Shown: in pieces, positions 33,388-40,342 of the stretch
Numbering within the stretch: the first letter of the stretch is position 1
How the letters are laid out: each line of letters opens with the position of its first letter
NCBI GenBank assembly: GCA_030446525.1
Contig: JAUJNC010000041.1
Span: 1 to 40,342 of the forward strand
Direction of reading: 5' to 3'
Origin: Armatimonadaceae bacterium
Lineage (GTDB): Bacteria; Armatimonadota; Armatimonadia; Armatimonadales; Armatimonadaceae
DNA: 40,342 nucleotides
Notes under the pieces: generated by a model
Seen by the model: only the letters and a program-made list of their open reading frames with translations
Databases searched by the model: none
Told to the model about the DNA's origin: nothing
Translations under genes and position numbers: made by a program

Positions 33388-34401
33388 TTGAAACGCATCG
33401 GACTGATGGGCTGCGGCACGGTGGCCGACTACGGCCACATCTGCCTGCTCTCACCGCCACGCCCGGCCTGGAACTGGTTTCCATTTACGAGCCGGACCCC
33501 GTACGGCGCGAGAAGGCCGCCCGCAAGTTCGGCGTGCCGCAGGCGTTCGGGGACGAGGAGGCGTTCTTCGCGTCGGGCCTGGATGCGGTCGTCGTGACCT
33601 CCCCGCGCCTTGCCACTGCGAGAACGTCCTGGCCGCCGCCCGCCACGGGCTGCACGTCCTGTGCGAGAAGCCTTTGGCGACGGGCGACGCCGAGGCGGCG
33701 GAAATGATCGGGGCGATGGAGGCGGCGGGGCGGATGCTCTTTACCGCCTTCATCTGCCGCTTCAACGCCAGCGCCATCAAGATCAAGGAACTGCTGGCGC
33801 AGGGCGCCATCGGCCAGGTGCGCTCGCTCCGGCTGATCTACGTCTGGGATCTGCACGGGCGCTACGTCCGCAACGCGGCGGGAGCTGGTGGAGAACCCGC
33901 GGCGCGTGGGCCGTCTGCTCGAAGGCGGCCCGATGGTGGATTGCGGCGGCCACATGATCGACCTGGCCCGCTGGTGGCTCGGCTCCGAGGTGGTCCGGCA
34001 CCGGGTCGCCGCGGCCTGGGTGGAGGATTATGAGGCCCCCGACCACCTCTACCTGCATCTAGACCATGCCGACGGCGCCCACACGATGATAGAAGAGAGC
34101 CCTGCACCGGCTGCATCACACGGCGGCGGAACCGATCTTTCTTTACCACCACCACCTGATCGGCACCTGGGGGCGTCATCCGCTATGAAATGGAGTCCGG
34201 CCTTTTCGGTGCGTCATCACAGGGAACCCTGCGTCTGCCGAAGCCGGAGGGAAAGAACTTCCATGCCCTGTACGCCGCCTTCGCGGAAGCGTTGAGACCG
34301 GCCGCCGCGATCTCCTTCCCTCGGGCCAGGAGGGACGCATCGCGACCCGCATCGCTCGGCAGGCCACCGACGCGGCCATCGCCGGCCGCCCGCCTCGCTG
34401 A
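33388..34401 (+). CDS. Gfo/Idh/MocA family oxidoreductase, multiple frameshifts
   Basis: TTG 33388 has GAGGAG about 9 nt upstream. LKRIGLMGCGTVADYGHICL is a Rossmann nucleotide-binding start. Following frames give LELVSIYEPDPVRREKAARK, FASGLDAVVVTSP, HVLCEKPLATGDAEAAEMI (the family EKP motif), ARHGLHVL, RMLFTAFICRFNASAIKIKE and GGPMVDCGGHMIDLARWWLG (conserved DxxxHxxD). The end reads IATRIARQATDAAIAGRP at TGA 34401. About five indels are required, many at G or C runs. Order and length fit a full enzyme of about 337 residues acting on a sugar or cyclitol with NAD(P). The downstream sugar transporter agrees with this. Confidence 0.7.
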
Positions 34402-34545
34402 TCGAAAAAGGATGCCGCGTCGCCGGCCGGGCGTCTTCCGCCGCGCTTCCGGCAGCCCCCGGGTGAAGGGCGGCCCGCTGGCCCTGGCTAAGACGGCGCG
34501 CTTTGGGGTATAACCGGGACGGCACTGTAACGAGCGGAGGTAAAC

Positions 34546-35417
34546 GTGACATTTGGCAGGAGTCGGCTCGTCCTGGAACTTTTGGAAGACGCTGAAAGAG
34601 ATCTCGCCCAAGGCCATCGAGAAGGAGGCGGCGACCGTTCGCGACCTGGCAGCGCCCTGGTGGGAGACAGCGAGAACGTGTCCCGCCTGCGGGAAGCGCT
34701 GCTGACCGACAAGGCGACCGGAAATCGAGCGCGAGGAGGCCCGGCAATATCTGGCGGAGCGCGCCGCGCCGACGCGGCGGAGATGGACGATTTCGCCTTC
34801 GTGCTCTACGCTTCCGGCCCCGCGGGGACAGTGGGCGCGCGCGGCCCGAACTCCGTGCCCATCGTCGGCTCGCCCGAGGACGTGGCGGCGGGCATGATCG
34901 CGCAGCGGCCCGACCTGGCCGTGACCCTGGCGCGCCGCTTCCCTGTGTTCCGGGTGGCCGCCTCGAACCGGCTGATCAACGACACCTGCCGCGTCAAGCA
35001 TACTTCGCCCTGATCTCGGCCCTGCCCGGCGTGCTCCCTTCACGGCCGTCTTCCTGCCCACGTCGCCGATCGCGGACACCATCGCCTCACCAAGAACCAG
35101 ATCATGATGGTGATGCGTCTGGCGGCGATACACGGGCACAGGCCGGGCTACACCAAGCAGGTCAAGGAGCTACGGGACGGTCGGCACCGCCCTGGGCTGG
35201 CGCACCCTGGCCCGGCGTGGTGGCCCTGAGTCCCGGCGGGTATCGGGGCGGCGCTCCGGCGGCGGGCATCGCCTGCTCGGGCACCTTCGCCCTGGGCAAG
35301 GCGGCCCTGACATACTACCAGACCGGACGCGCCCTGCTGCCGCAGAGGAGATCCAGGGCATCTGAGAAGCTCAAGGGCGCCGCAAAGAGGTCGAGCAGCC
35401 GCGAGGGCGAGCGGTAA
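34546..35417 (+). CDS. DUF697-like membrane-associated protein, frameshifted
   Basis: GTG 34546 follows GGAGGTAAAC. Pieces in several frames: NFWKTLKEISPKAIEKEAAT, LVGDSENVSRLREALLTDKA, AAEMDDFAFVLYASGPAG and RPDLAVTLARRFPVFRVAAS. Then come TKNQIMMVMRLAAIHGHRPG, LGWRTLAR and ACSGTFALGKAALTYYQTGR. The last three blocks match DUF697 proteins, which have a short GTPase-like or helical region and C-terminal amphipathic helices and are often linked to membrane stress GTPases. The P-loop was not seen. Stop is placed at 35417, with other frames possible. Full coding order suggests indel errors, not decay. Confidence 0.55.
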
Positions 35418-35428
35418 ACAGGCCCTCA

Positions 35429-35470
35429 CCCGGCCCCGTCTCCCGCCCACCCCGGCCCCGTCTCCCGCCC
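35429..35470 (+). repeat. Two 20-bp direct repeats
   Basis: CCCGGCCCCGTCTCCCGCCC occurs exactly at 35429-35448 and 35451-35470, with a weaker third unit running into the hairpin that follows. Such C-rich units next to a palindrome resemble dispersed REP-type intergenic elements. Confidence 0.75.
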
Positions 35471-35482
35471 CTCACCCCCCGG

Positions 35483-35510
35483 CCCCCTCTCCCAATTCTG
35501 GGAGAGGGGG
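35483..35510. terminator. Strong palindrome between convergent genes
   Basis: CCCCCTCTCCCA (35483-35494) pairs perfectly with TGGGAGAGGGGG (35499-35510) over a 4-nt loop. It lies between the DUF697-like gene and the convergent permease end. It may end both transcripts, or be the palindromic part of a REP-like repeat. Confidence 0.65.
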
Positions 35511-35514
35511 AGCT

Positions 35515-36534
35515 TTACCGCGCCCCCGCGAACCGCACGTTTTGCAGGACCCGGAGCCTGATAGATCGTCAGCCCCGGATCAGGAGCGACCCCATCAGCC
35601 AGGCCGCCGCCGTGGCGTAGCCGAACTGGTGCGCTACGAAGGCGTTGTACCAGATCTCCAGGCCGATGGTGTGGGTGGCGTAGTCCGGCCGCCGGCGGTG
35701 GCGACCAGGACCGGCTCCATGATCTTGAACGCCCCGATGGTCGCGCCGACCAGGTTGATCAGGATCAGCGGTGGCGGTGGGGTAGGAGGGTGACGCGTTG
35801 GCACTTGGTGAGCACGCCCGCGCTGCCCAGGTCCGCCGCCTCGTACATCTCGTCGGGGATGCTTTGCAGGGCGGCCAGGTAGATGACGCTGCCGTGGCCC
35901 GGCGCCCGCCCAGACCAGGGGAAGTACGGTGGCGAACATGGCCTGGTTCGGGTCCTGAGCCACTTCTGCGGCTCGACGCCGAGGGGGCGAGGAGGGAGTT
36001 GAACAGGCCAGCTTGGGCGTCGGGTCCCAGAACTGCTTCCACAGCATCACGACGACGACGCTGTGGTGACGCAGGAAGGTAGTACGGACACGGAACAGCA
36101 CCCTTGCCCCGGGGGACTTCACCAGAGCAGGGCGAGCAGGATGGGCAGGAAGGAAGCCCAGGCCGAGCAGCCAGCCGAGGAAGTAGATCTGTTCGTGATG
36201 CCGCGCCAGAACGTCTCCCGCTCCACCGCCTCGATGAAATTGTCCAGGCCGATCCACTGTCCGCCCCCAGGATCTTGTAATCCTGGAACGCCATCACCAT
36301 GCCGCGCGCGAGCGGGAAGTAGGCACAGGGCCATCGACGCCACGGGTGCCATGAACGTCCACGCCGAGAGGTGGGTCCGCACGGCAGGCGTGTCGTCGCC
36401 CGCCGCCCACGCCCGAGCGCGAGGAGACGGCCCACGGCGGCGAGTCCCGAAGACGCCCCCCACGATCAGGAGCAGGGCTTGTGGATCGCCCAGGCGGTGC
36501 GCGTTTCCTCGCCATCGTGCCGGGGGCGTGTAGT
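35515..36534 (-). CDS. Sugar ABC transporter permease region, frameshifted and apparently fused to the binding protein
   Basis: Frames read in order: a hydrophobic segment (LLLIVGGVFG, AVGRLLALG), HLSAWTFMAPVASMAL, ARGMVMAFQDYKILG, QWIGLDNFIEAVERETFWRG, EVPRGK.LFRV, VVVMLWKQFWDPTPK, DEMYEAADLDGAG (the EAA loop that contacts the ATPase), LILINLVGATIGAFKIMEPV, PDYATHTIGLEIWYNAFVAH and QFGYATAAAWLMGSLLI. It ends at TAA near 35515. This is a MalF-type permease. At least six shifts break it. No start codon with a ribosome site precedes it. One base change at 36536 would join it to the upstream binding protein as NTKLLNYTPPARWRG. So it is best seen as the C-terminal half of one polypeptide. Confidence 0.65.
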
Positions 36535-37899
36535 TCAGGAGCTGGTGTTGATCTTGGCGACCGACTGGTTCAGAGGCCCCGGCCGGGCGGTCGGGTAGAG
36601 CAGGGCGCGGTCGAGCGGCTCGTTGACCAGGGTGTAGATGAACTGCATGTTCGGGCCGCTCGGCTCGGGCTTGCCATGCGCGAAGAGCTGCTGGTTGGCG
36701 CGCATCCACGGCTCCTGCGCGGGCGACAGGTACTCGGTGTAGCCGAACTTCTTCAGCTCGACGGGGCTCACCAGCGTCCCCAGGCCGTTCTCGACGTAGG
36801 CGCGCACGCGCACGCGGGACGCCTCCTCGGAGGCCATGAAGCGGATGAACTCCCAGCAGGCGGCGACCTTCTCCGGGTCCTTCACCGACCCGTTGATGCC
36901 CCACATGCCGGCATTGATCTCGTTCGCGGTCTGGCCGGACGGCCCCCGGGGCATGGCCGTGATGCCCAGCAGCGACGGGTTGATGTCGTACTGGTTCATG
37001 TTGGCGATGTCGTCCGACTGGTAGGCGAACCACATGCCGATCTTGCCCGCCGAGATGTCCTGCTTGAGCGTCGTCGTGCGGGTCGCGACACCCGTCCACG
37101 TCTTGCCGTTCTTGTCGGTCCACTCGCCGCCCACCAGCCGCCGGTAGAACGCGAGCGCCTTCACCCCGGCGGGCGTGTTGAACGCCGCCAGGTACACGCC
37201 GCTCGGGTTCCTGAGGGCCACCTCGCCCCCGGCCTGCCACAGGAAGTTGATCCAGTAGTACGACTCGCTGCCCTGCGAAAAGGCGAAGCCCCACTGGCCC
37301 TTTTCCTGATCCGTCAGGGCCCGGGCGGCCCGGTAGAACTCCTCCCAGTCCGCGGGCGGCTTGTTCGGGTCGAGGCCGGCGGCGCGGAACAGGTCCTTGC
37401 GGTAATAAAGCGCCTGGACGTACTGCGCCCAGGGGACGGAGTAGATGTGCCCGCCCACGTTCAGCACCTCTTTGACGCGCGGCTGAACGCGGGTCAGGAC
37501 CTCCGGGTTTTTGGCGATCAGGTCGTCGAGCGGGCGCAGGAAGCCCTGGCCGACGTAGTTCTGGAGCTGCCGGAAGTTGACATAGACCACGTCGGGAGCC
37601 GTGCCGCCCGCATACGCGAGCAGGATCCCCGACTCGGCGGCGGGGCCCTGGATGCGCAGCCCGGAAGCGCGGACCAGCTTGATATGCGGATGCTTCTTGC
37701 TGAACGCGTCGAAGACCGCCCGGCGCGCGCGCTCCCACGGCGACGTGGCGTTGCGATCCGGGATCCCCCAGGCCGGGTTCGCCCCGCCCACCCGCACCGC
37801 GACAACCCCCGCGTCCTCGCCCGGTGCGGCGTTCGCGAGGCGGGGAACGAGCAGAAGGGTTACGAGGAAGACGAGCGACAAAGGGAGGCGCATCCGCAT
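36535..37899 (-). CDS. Sugar ABC transporter substrate-binding protein
   Basis: A clean 454-residue frame from ATG 37899. The signal peptide is MRMRLPLSLVFLVTLLLVPR ending LANA. The body is an extracellular solute-binding protein type 1: FDAFSKKHPHIKLVRASGL, GTAPDVVYVNFRQLQNYVGQ, YSVPWAQYVQALYYRKDLF, ADWEEFYRAARALTDQEKG and WGINGSVKDPEKVAACWEFI, with IRFMASEEAS. It should capture an oligosaccharide or similar sugar in the periplasm. The stop at 36535 follows SVAKINTSS, but the next frame continues with a membrane segment and a permease. No ATPase gene is next to it; a shared MsiK-like ATPase elsewhere is likely. Confidence 0.85.
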   Translation of the reverse strand: MRMRLPLSLVFLVTLLLVPRLANAAPGEDAGVVAVRVGGANPAWGIPDRNATSPWERARRAVFDAFSKKHPHIKLVRASGLRIQGPAAESGILLAYAGGTAPDVVYVNFRQLQNYVGQGFLRPLDDLIAKNPEVLTRVQPRVKEVLNVGGHIYSVPWAQYVQALYYRKDLFRAAGLDPNKPPADWEEFYRAARALTDQEKGQWGFAFSQGSESYYWINFLWQAGGEVALRNPSGVYLAAFNTPAGVKALAFYRRLVGGEWTDKNGKTWTGVATRTTTLKQDISAGKIGMWFAYQSDDIANMNQYDINPSLLGITAMPRGPSGQTANEINAGMWGINGSVKDPEKVAACWEFIRFMASEEASRVRVRAYVENGLGTLVSPVELKKFGYTEYLSPAQEPWMRANQQLFAHGKPEPSGPNMQFIYTLVNEPLDRALLYPTARPGPLNQSVAKINTSS

Positions 37900-38018
37900 A
37901 GGCTCATTTTACGGTGGGGCAGGCGGCATGTCAAGGAAGGGCGTTGCCACGGAACGGAAGGTATTGTTGCGCATCTAGCGAAATAAAAGCCATCCTCTTC
38001 CAGCAGCGCGGGGCGACC

Positions 38019-38522
38019 ATGATCCTGAAGCTTTCGCTCGACCTTCCCGAAGACGGCTCGTACGTCCAGATCACCCGGCTCCTCGGCCGCACCCTGCTCG
38101 AGCACCTGAAGGTGGTCGAGGCGGACATCGACGATCTGGAGCTTCTGGTCGGCGAGCTGTGCACGAACGTGATCCGGCACGCCCGGTCCAGTGAGGGGCG
38201 CTATCGGGTCATTTTGGAGTACCATGCGGACCGCGCCGAGCTGACCGTGGAGGATCGGGGGACCGGGCTCACGTTCCAGGAGGTGCCCGAGGCCGGTACG
38301 GAGCGCCCGGACTCGCTGCAGGGCGGACAGCGGATCGGCGGCTTCGGGATGGGGCTGGTGCAGGCGCTGGCCGACCGGCTGGAGTTCCGCCACACCGACC
38401 CGCACGGCACGACGGTACGCGCGGACGTCCAGCTCCACTACGAGAGCGCCGCCGCCGCCGAAAAAGCCGCCCGCATGGACGCCTCGGGAGGCGGGCAGGT
38501 CACGGTCAGCACCCACGACTGA
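38019..38522 (+). CDS. Anti-sigma-factor-type ATP-binding protein (RsbW/SpoIIAB-like)
   Basis: 167 residues from ATG 38019; a longer frame to 37914 lacks family similarity. The GHKL fold motifs are present: N box LVGELCTNVIRHARSS near residue 40-55 (Glu and Asn), G1 box VEDRGTGL near 80, G2 box GGFGMGLVQALAD near 107, and THG-like DPHGTTV near 127. This is the HATPase_c_2 class, which includes serine-kinase anti-sigma factors. No sigma factor or antagonist gene is adjacent. It could act in a partner-switch or stress response. A strong terminator follows at once. Confidence 0.8.
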   Translation: MILKLSLDLPEDGSYVQITRLLGRTLLEHLKVVEADIDDLELLVGELCTNVIRHARSSEGRYRVILEYHADRAELTVEDRGTGLTFQEVPEAGTERPDSLQGGQRIGGFGMGLVQALADRLEFRHTDPHGTTVRADVQLHYESAAAAEKAARMDASGGGQVTVSTHD

Positions 38523-38542
38523 CACCCGCGCGTGTCGGCGAC

Positions 38543-38576
38543 AAAAAAAGGGCGCGCCGCGGCGCGCCCTTTTTTT
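38543..38576. terminator. Bidirectional intrinsic terminator
   Basis: GGGCGCGCC (38550-38558) pairs with GGCGCGCCC (38561-38569). A run of seven As precedes it and seven Ts follow it. The structure works on both strands, serving the anti-sigma-type gene and the convergent PEP-CTERM gene. Confidence 0.9.
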
Positions 38577-38598
38577 CAGGAGGATTGTGTGCGGCGGA

Positions 38599-39183
38599 TT
38601 ACACCTTGCGCCGGCGGGCGACGGCGCCCACCAGCGGGAGCAGGCCCGACGCCAGAAGGGCGTACGTGCCCGGCTCGGGGATCGCCGTACCTTCGATCCT
38701 GGCCGGGGTCTGGCCCGAAGGCGCGACCGAGGCGATGAACAGATAGCTGCCCGTCCCCGATCCGGGGAAGGCTTCCGCGCGCGCGAAGTACGTCCCCGTG
38801 CCCAGGTTGGTCAGGAGCAGCGAGTTCAGGCCGATGCCGGTATCGTCGTCGGCCCCTACCAGCGTGCCCGACGCGTTGAACAGGCTCAGAAACGGGTCCT
38901 CGAGGGTGCCGTCGCGCGTGTCCGCGCCCAGGAGCTGGAGCAGGACGGCCCCCGGGGCGGTGACGTTGAAGCTGAAGTAATCGAAATCGGTGCCCGGATT
39001 GATCGTGCCGGTGGCGCGGAGGTCGTTGACCCCGACCAGCCCGTTGGCGGTAGCGATGCTGTTGTTGGGCTCGGACTCTGAGATCGTGTCGGCGGCGGCG
39101 GGCCGAACGCTGGCCAGGCCGAAGAGGGTCAGTGTCGCCAGGGCGACGGATGCCTGCTTGCGGGTGATGCGGGGGAAATGCAC
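38599..39183 (-). CDS. PEP-CTERM surface protein with bacterial pre-peptidase C-terminal-type domain
   Basis: 194 residues from GTG 39183, with AAAGGAGT upstream. The signal peptide (RKQASVALATLTLFGLASVR) is followed by SESEPNNSIATANGL, the start of a pre-peptidase C-terminal (PPC-like) beta domain (GTDFDYFSFNVTAPGAVLLQ, DPFLSLFNASGTLVGADDD, GTGTYFARAEAF). The C-terminus is a complete sorting signal: PEPGTYALLASGLLPLVGAV and ARRRKV, meaning the PEP motif, a membrane helix and a basic tail. Such proteins are cleaved by exosortase and linked to exopolysaccharide. No exosortase gene lies in the window. Confidence 0.9.
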   Translation of the reverse strand: MHFPRITRKQASVALATLTLFGLASVRPAAADTISESEPNNSIATANGLVGVNDLRATGTINPGTDFDYFSFNVTAPGAVLLQLLGADTRDGTLEDPFLSLFNASGTLVGADDDTGIGLNSLLLTNLGTGTYFARAEAFPGSGTGSYLFIASVAPSGQTPARIEGTAIPEPGTYALLASGLLPLVGAVARRRKV

Positions 39184-39291
39184 GTCTTACTCCTTTTATC
39201 TGCGTGTTGAGTTTTATTTTACCCAATTTTGCGCGAAGTGAAACCAGGCTTTGGCGCGGCGGCGCCGAGATGCAGGAGCGCGCCGCCCGGG

Positions 39292-39297
39292 TACAAT
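39292..39297 (+). promoter_or_regulatory. -10 box giving a probably leaderless transcript
   Basis: TACAAT at 39292-39297 ends 6 nt before the GTG at 39304, the same layout as at 12819-12831. No good -35 box was recognised at 16-18 bp. A G run touches the start codon, too close for a normal ribosome site. Confidence 0.4.
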
Positions 39298-39303
39298 AGG
39301 GGG

Positions 39304-40342
39304 GTGAGCTTCGATAAGAGCGTGGATGTGGCCGTCATCGGGGCGGGGCACAACGGGCTGGTGTGCGCCAACTACCTGGCCCGGGCGGGGCACTCGGTGG
39401 CGGTCTTTGAGCGGCGGCACGTGGTCGGCGGGGCGGTCTGCACCGAGGAGGTCTTCCCCGGCTACAAGGTGGACGTCGGCTCGTCGGTGCACATCATGGT
39501 GCACCAGACCCCGATCGTCCAGGAGCTGGACCTCCCTGCGCACGGCCTCCAGTACTGCCCGATGGACCCGTGGGCGGCGATGCCGCTCGGGGACGGGCGG
39601 GCGATCTGCTTCTACCGGGACGTCGAGCGCACCTGCGAGAGCATCGCGCAGGTGTCCTCGCGGGACGCGGCCGCCTACCGCGAGTTCATCCGCCGGTGGA
39701 CGCCGGTCGCCCGGGGGACCTTCCGCGCGTTCCTGCAGCCGCCGACGATGGCCTCGCTGGGACGCAACCTGATCCTGGCCAAAAGCCCCGCCCCGGACAG
39801 CATGGACGGGCTGCGCCTGATCCTGACCGGCTACGGGCGGCTGCTGGCCGAAACGTTCGAGTCGCCCCCCGTGCGGGCGGCGCTCGGATGGCTGGCGGCG
39901 CAGAGCGGCCCGCCCCCGACCGAGCTCGGCGGCGCGCCGTTCGCGGGCTGGCACGCCATGGTCCACGAGACGGGCGCGGCGCACCCGCGCGGCGGCTCGG
40001 GGATGCTGACCCGGGCGCTGGCGGGGGCGCTCGAAAAGGCGGGGGGCGCCGTGCGCACCGACGCCCCGGTCGAGCGCATCCTTATCGAGAACGGCGCGGC
40101 GGCGGGCGTCGCGCTCCCTGGCGGCGAATCGGTGCGGGCGCGGGCGGTGGTGGCCGCCTGCCACGTCGTCACGACCTTCACCCGGCTGCTGGACCCCGCC
40201 GACGTGCCGCCCGACCTGCTCCGCCGTATCATGTCGGTGAACGTCGGCAACGGCTTCGGGGCGACCGTGCGCTGCGCCGCCTCCGAGCTGCCCGACTACG
40301 GCGCGGGGTTCCCGACCGAGGTCCACCACGGCATGCAGCTCC
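39304..40342 (+). CDS. Phytoene-desaturase-like FAD-dependent oxidoreductase, 3' part beyond the window
   Basis: The start is GTG 39304, giving SFDKSVDVAVIGAGHNGLVC and ANYLARAGHSVAVFERRHVV, the Rossmann FAD-binding GxGxxG (GAGHNG) motif and its continuation GGAVCTEEVFPGYKVDVGSS. GGSGMLTRALAGALEKAGG and RARAVVAACHVVTTF are later carotenoid-desaturase-family blocks. 346 codons are visible with no stop. Relatives desaturate carotenoids or act on other lipids; the pigment-cluster partners are not seen here. The frame is clean. Confidence 0.8.
   Translation, partial: MSFDKSVDVAVIGAGHNGLVCANYLARAGHSVAVFERRHVVGGAVCTEEVFPGYKVDVGSSVHIMVHQTPIVQELDLPAHGLQYCPMDPWAAMPLGDGRAICFYRDVERTCESIAQVSSRDAAAYREFIRRWTPVARGTFRAFLQPPTMASLGRNLILAKSPAPDSMDGLRLILTGYGRLLAETFESPPVRAALGWLAAQSGPPPTELGGAPFAGWHAMVHETGAAHPRGGSGMLTRALAGALEKAGGAVRTDAPVERILIENGAAAGVALPGGESVRARAVVAACHVVTTFTRLLDPADVPPDLLRRIMSVNVGNGFGATVRCAASELPDYGAGFPTEVHHGMQL

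Noticed and set aside
35429..35510. CRISPR-like array
   Set aside because: Only two repeats with a 2-bp gap; no spacers and no cas genes.

Overview
The window looks like a high-GC chromosome segment from the Armatimonadota or a close relative. That is an inference from gene content: four scattered pseudopilin-like genes with the [18 protein letters not shown] leader and downstream CLSN..QDYDE block, a GntR/LacI hybrid regulator, an sn-glycerol-1-phosphate dehydrogenase, sulfatases next to a polysaccharide-cleaving gene, and a PEP-CTERM protein. No rRNA, tRNA or CRISPR array was seen. Many genes are broken by single-base shifts, often at G or C runs, in three blocks (about 1.8-8.6, 15.7-26.8 and 33.2-36.5 kb). 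Long genes between these blocks are clean, so part of this is probably sequence error and part real decay.

Left part (1-8.7 kb): a polysaccharide-degradation area wrecked by mobile DNA. An ISKra4-type element sits in a sulfatase gene and leaves a 10-bp target duplication. Next come a minus-strand beta-helix/GH16 fusion, a pseudopilin gene and a second sulfatase. A second IS (6784-8258) sits in a pseudopilin remnant and itself carries a 228-bp MITE-like insert. Middle-left (8.7-15.2 kb): a secreted PHP-domain metallohydrolase, a pseudopilin gene, a GntR/LacI regulator, and a divergently transcribed purple-acid-phosphatase-like protein coupled to a TPR protein. The divergent region has two near-consensus promoters and repeated GATTTGTC sites.

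Centre (15.67-26.8 kb): the most unusual part. It is a one-directional run of about ten poorly known genes. Two paralogs carry Glu/Tyr/Phe repeats around a glycine-zipper segment. With them are a HExxH metallopeptidase, a large Cna-B-like protein, a helical protein ending in EYEYEL, and a hidden Asp-zincin-like peptidase. Three proteins (unknown, VanY-like, possible nuclease) have unrelated bodies but share the N-terminal pattern GE[AT]ELExxL. None has a recognisable Sec signal peptide, although several carry wall- or protein-cleaving domains. This reads as a tagged effector set, with the delivery machine not in the window. An M20 peptidase, an amidohydrolase and a LuxR-type regulator follow.

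Right part (29.8-40.3 kb): a two-gene unit (glycerophosphodiesterase and glycerol-1-phosphate dehydrogenase), a rearrangement scar of two gene fragments, a pseudopilin gene, a Gfo/Idh/MocA oxidoreductase, a DUF697-like protein, a sugar ABC transporter in which binding protein and permease appear fused, an anti-sigma-type ATPase, a PEP-CTERM protein, and the start of a phytoene-desaturase-like flavoprotein cut by the window edge.
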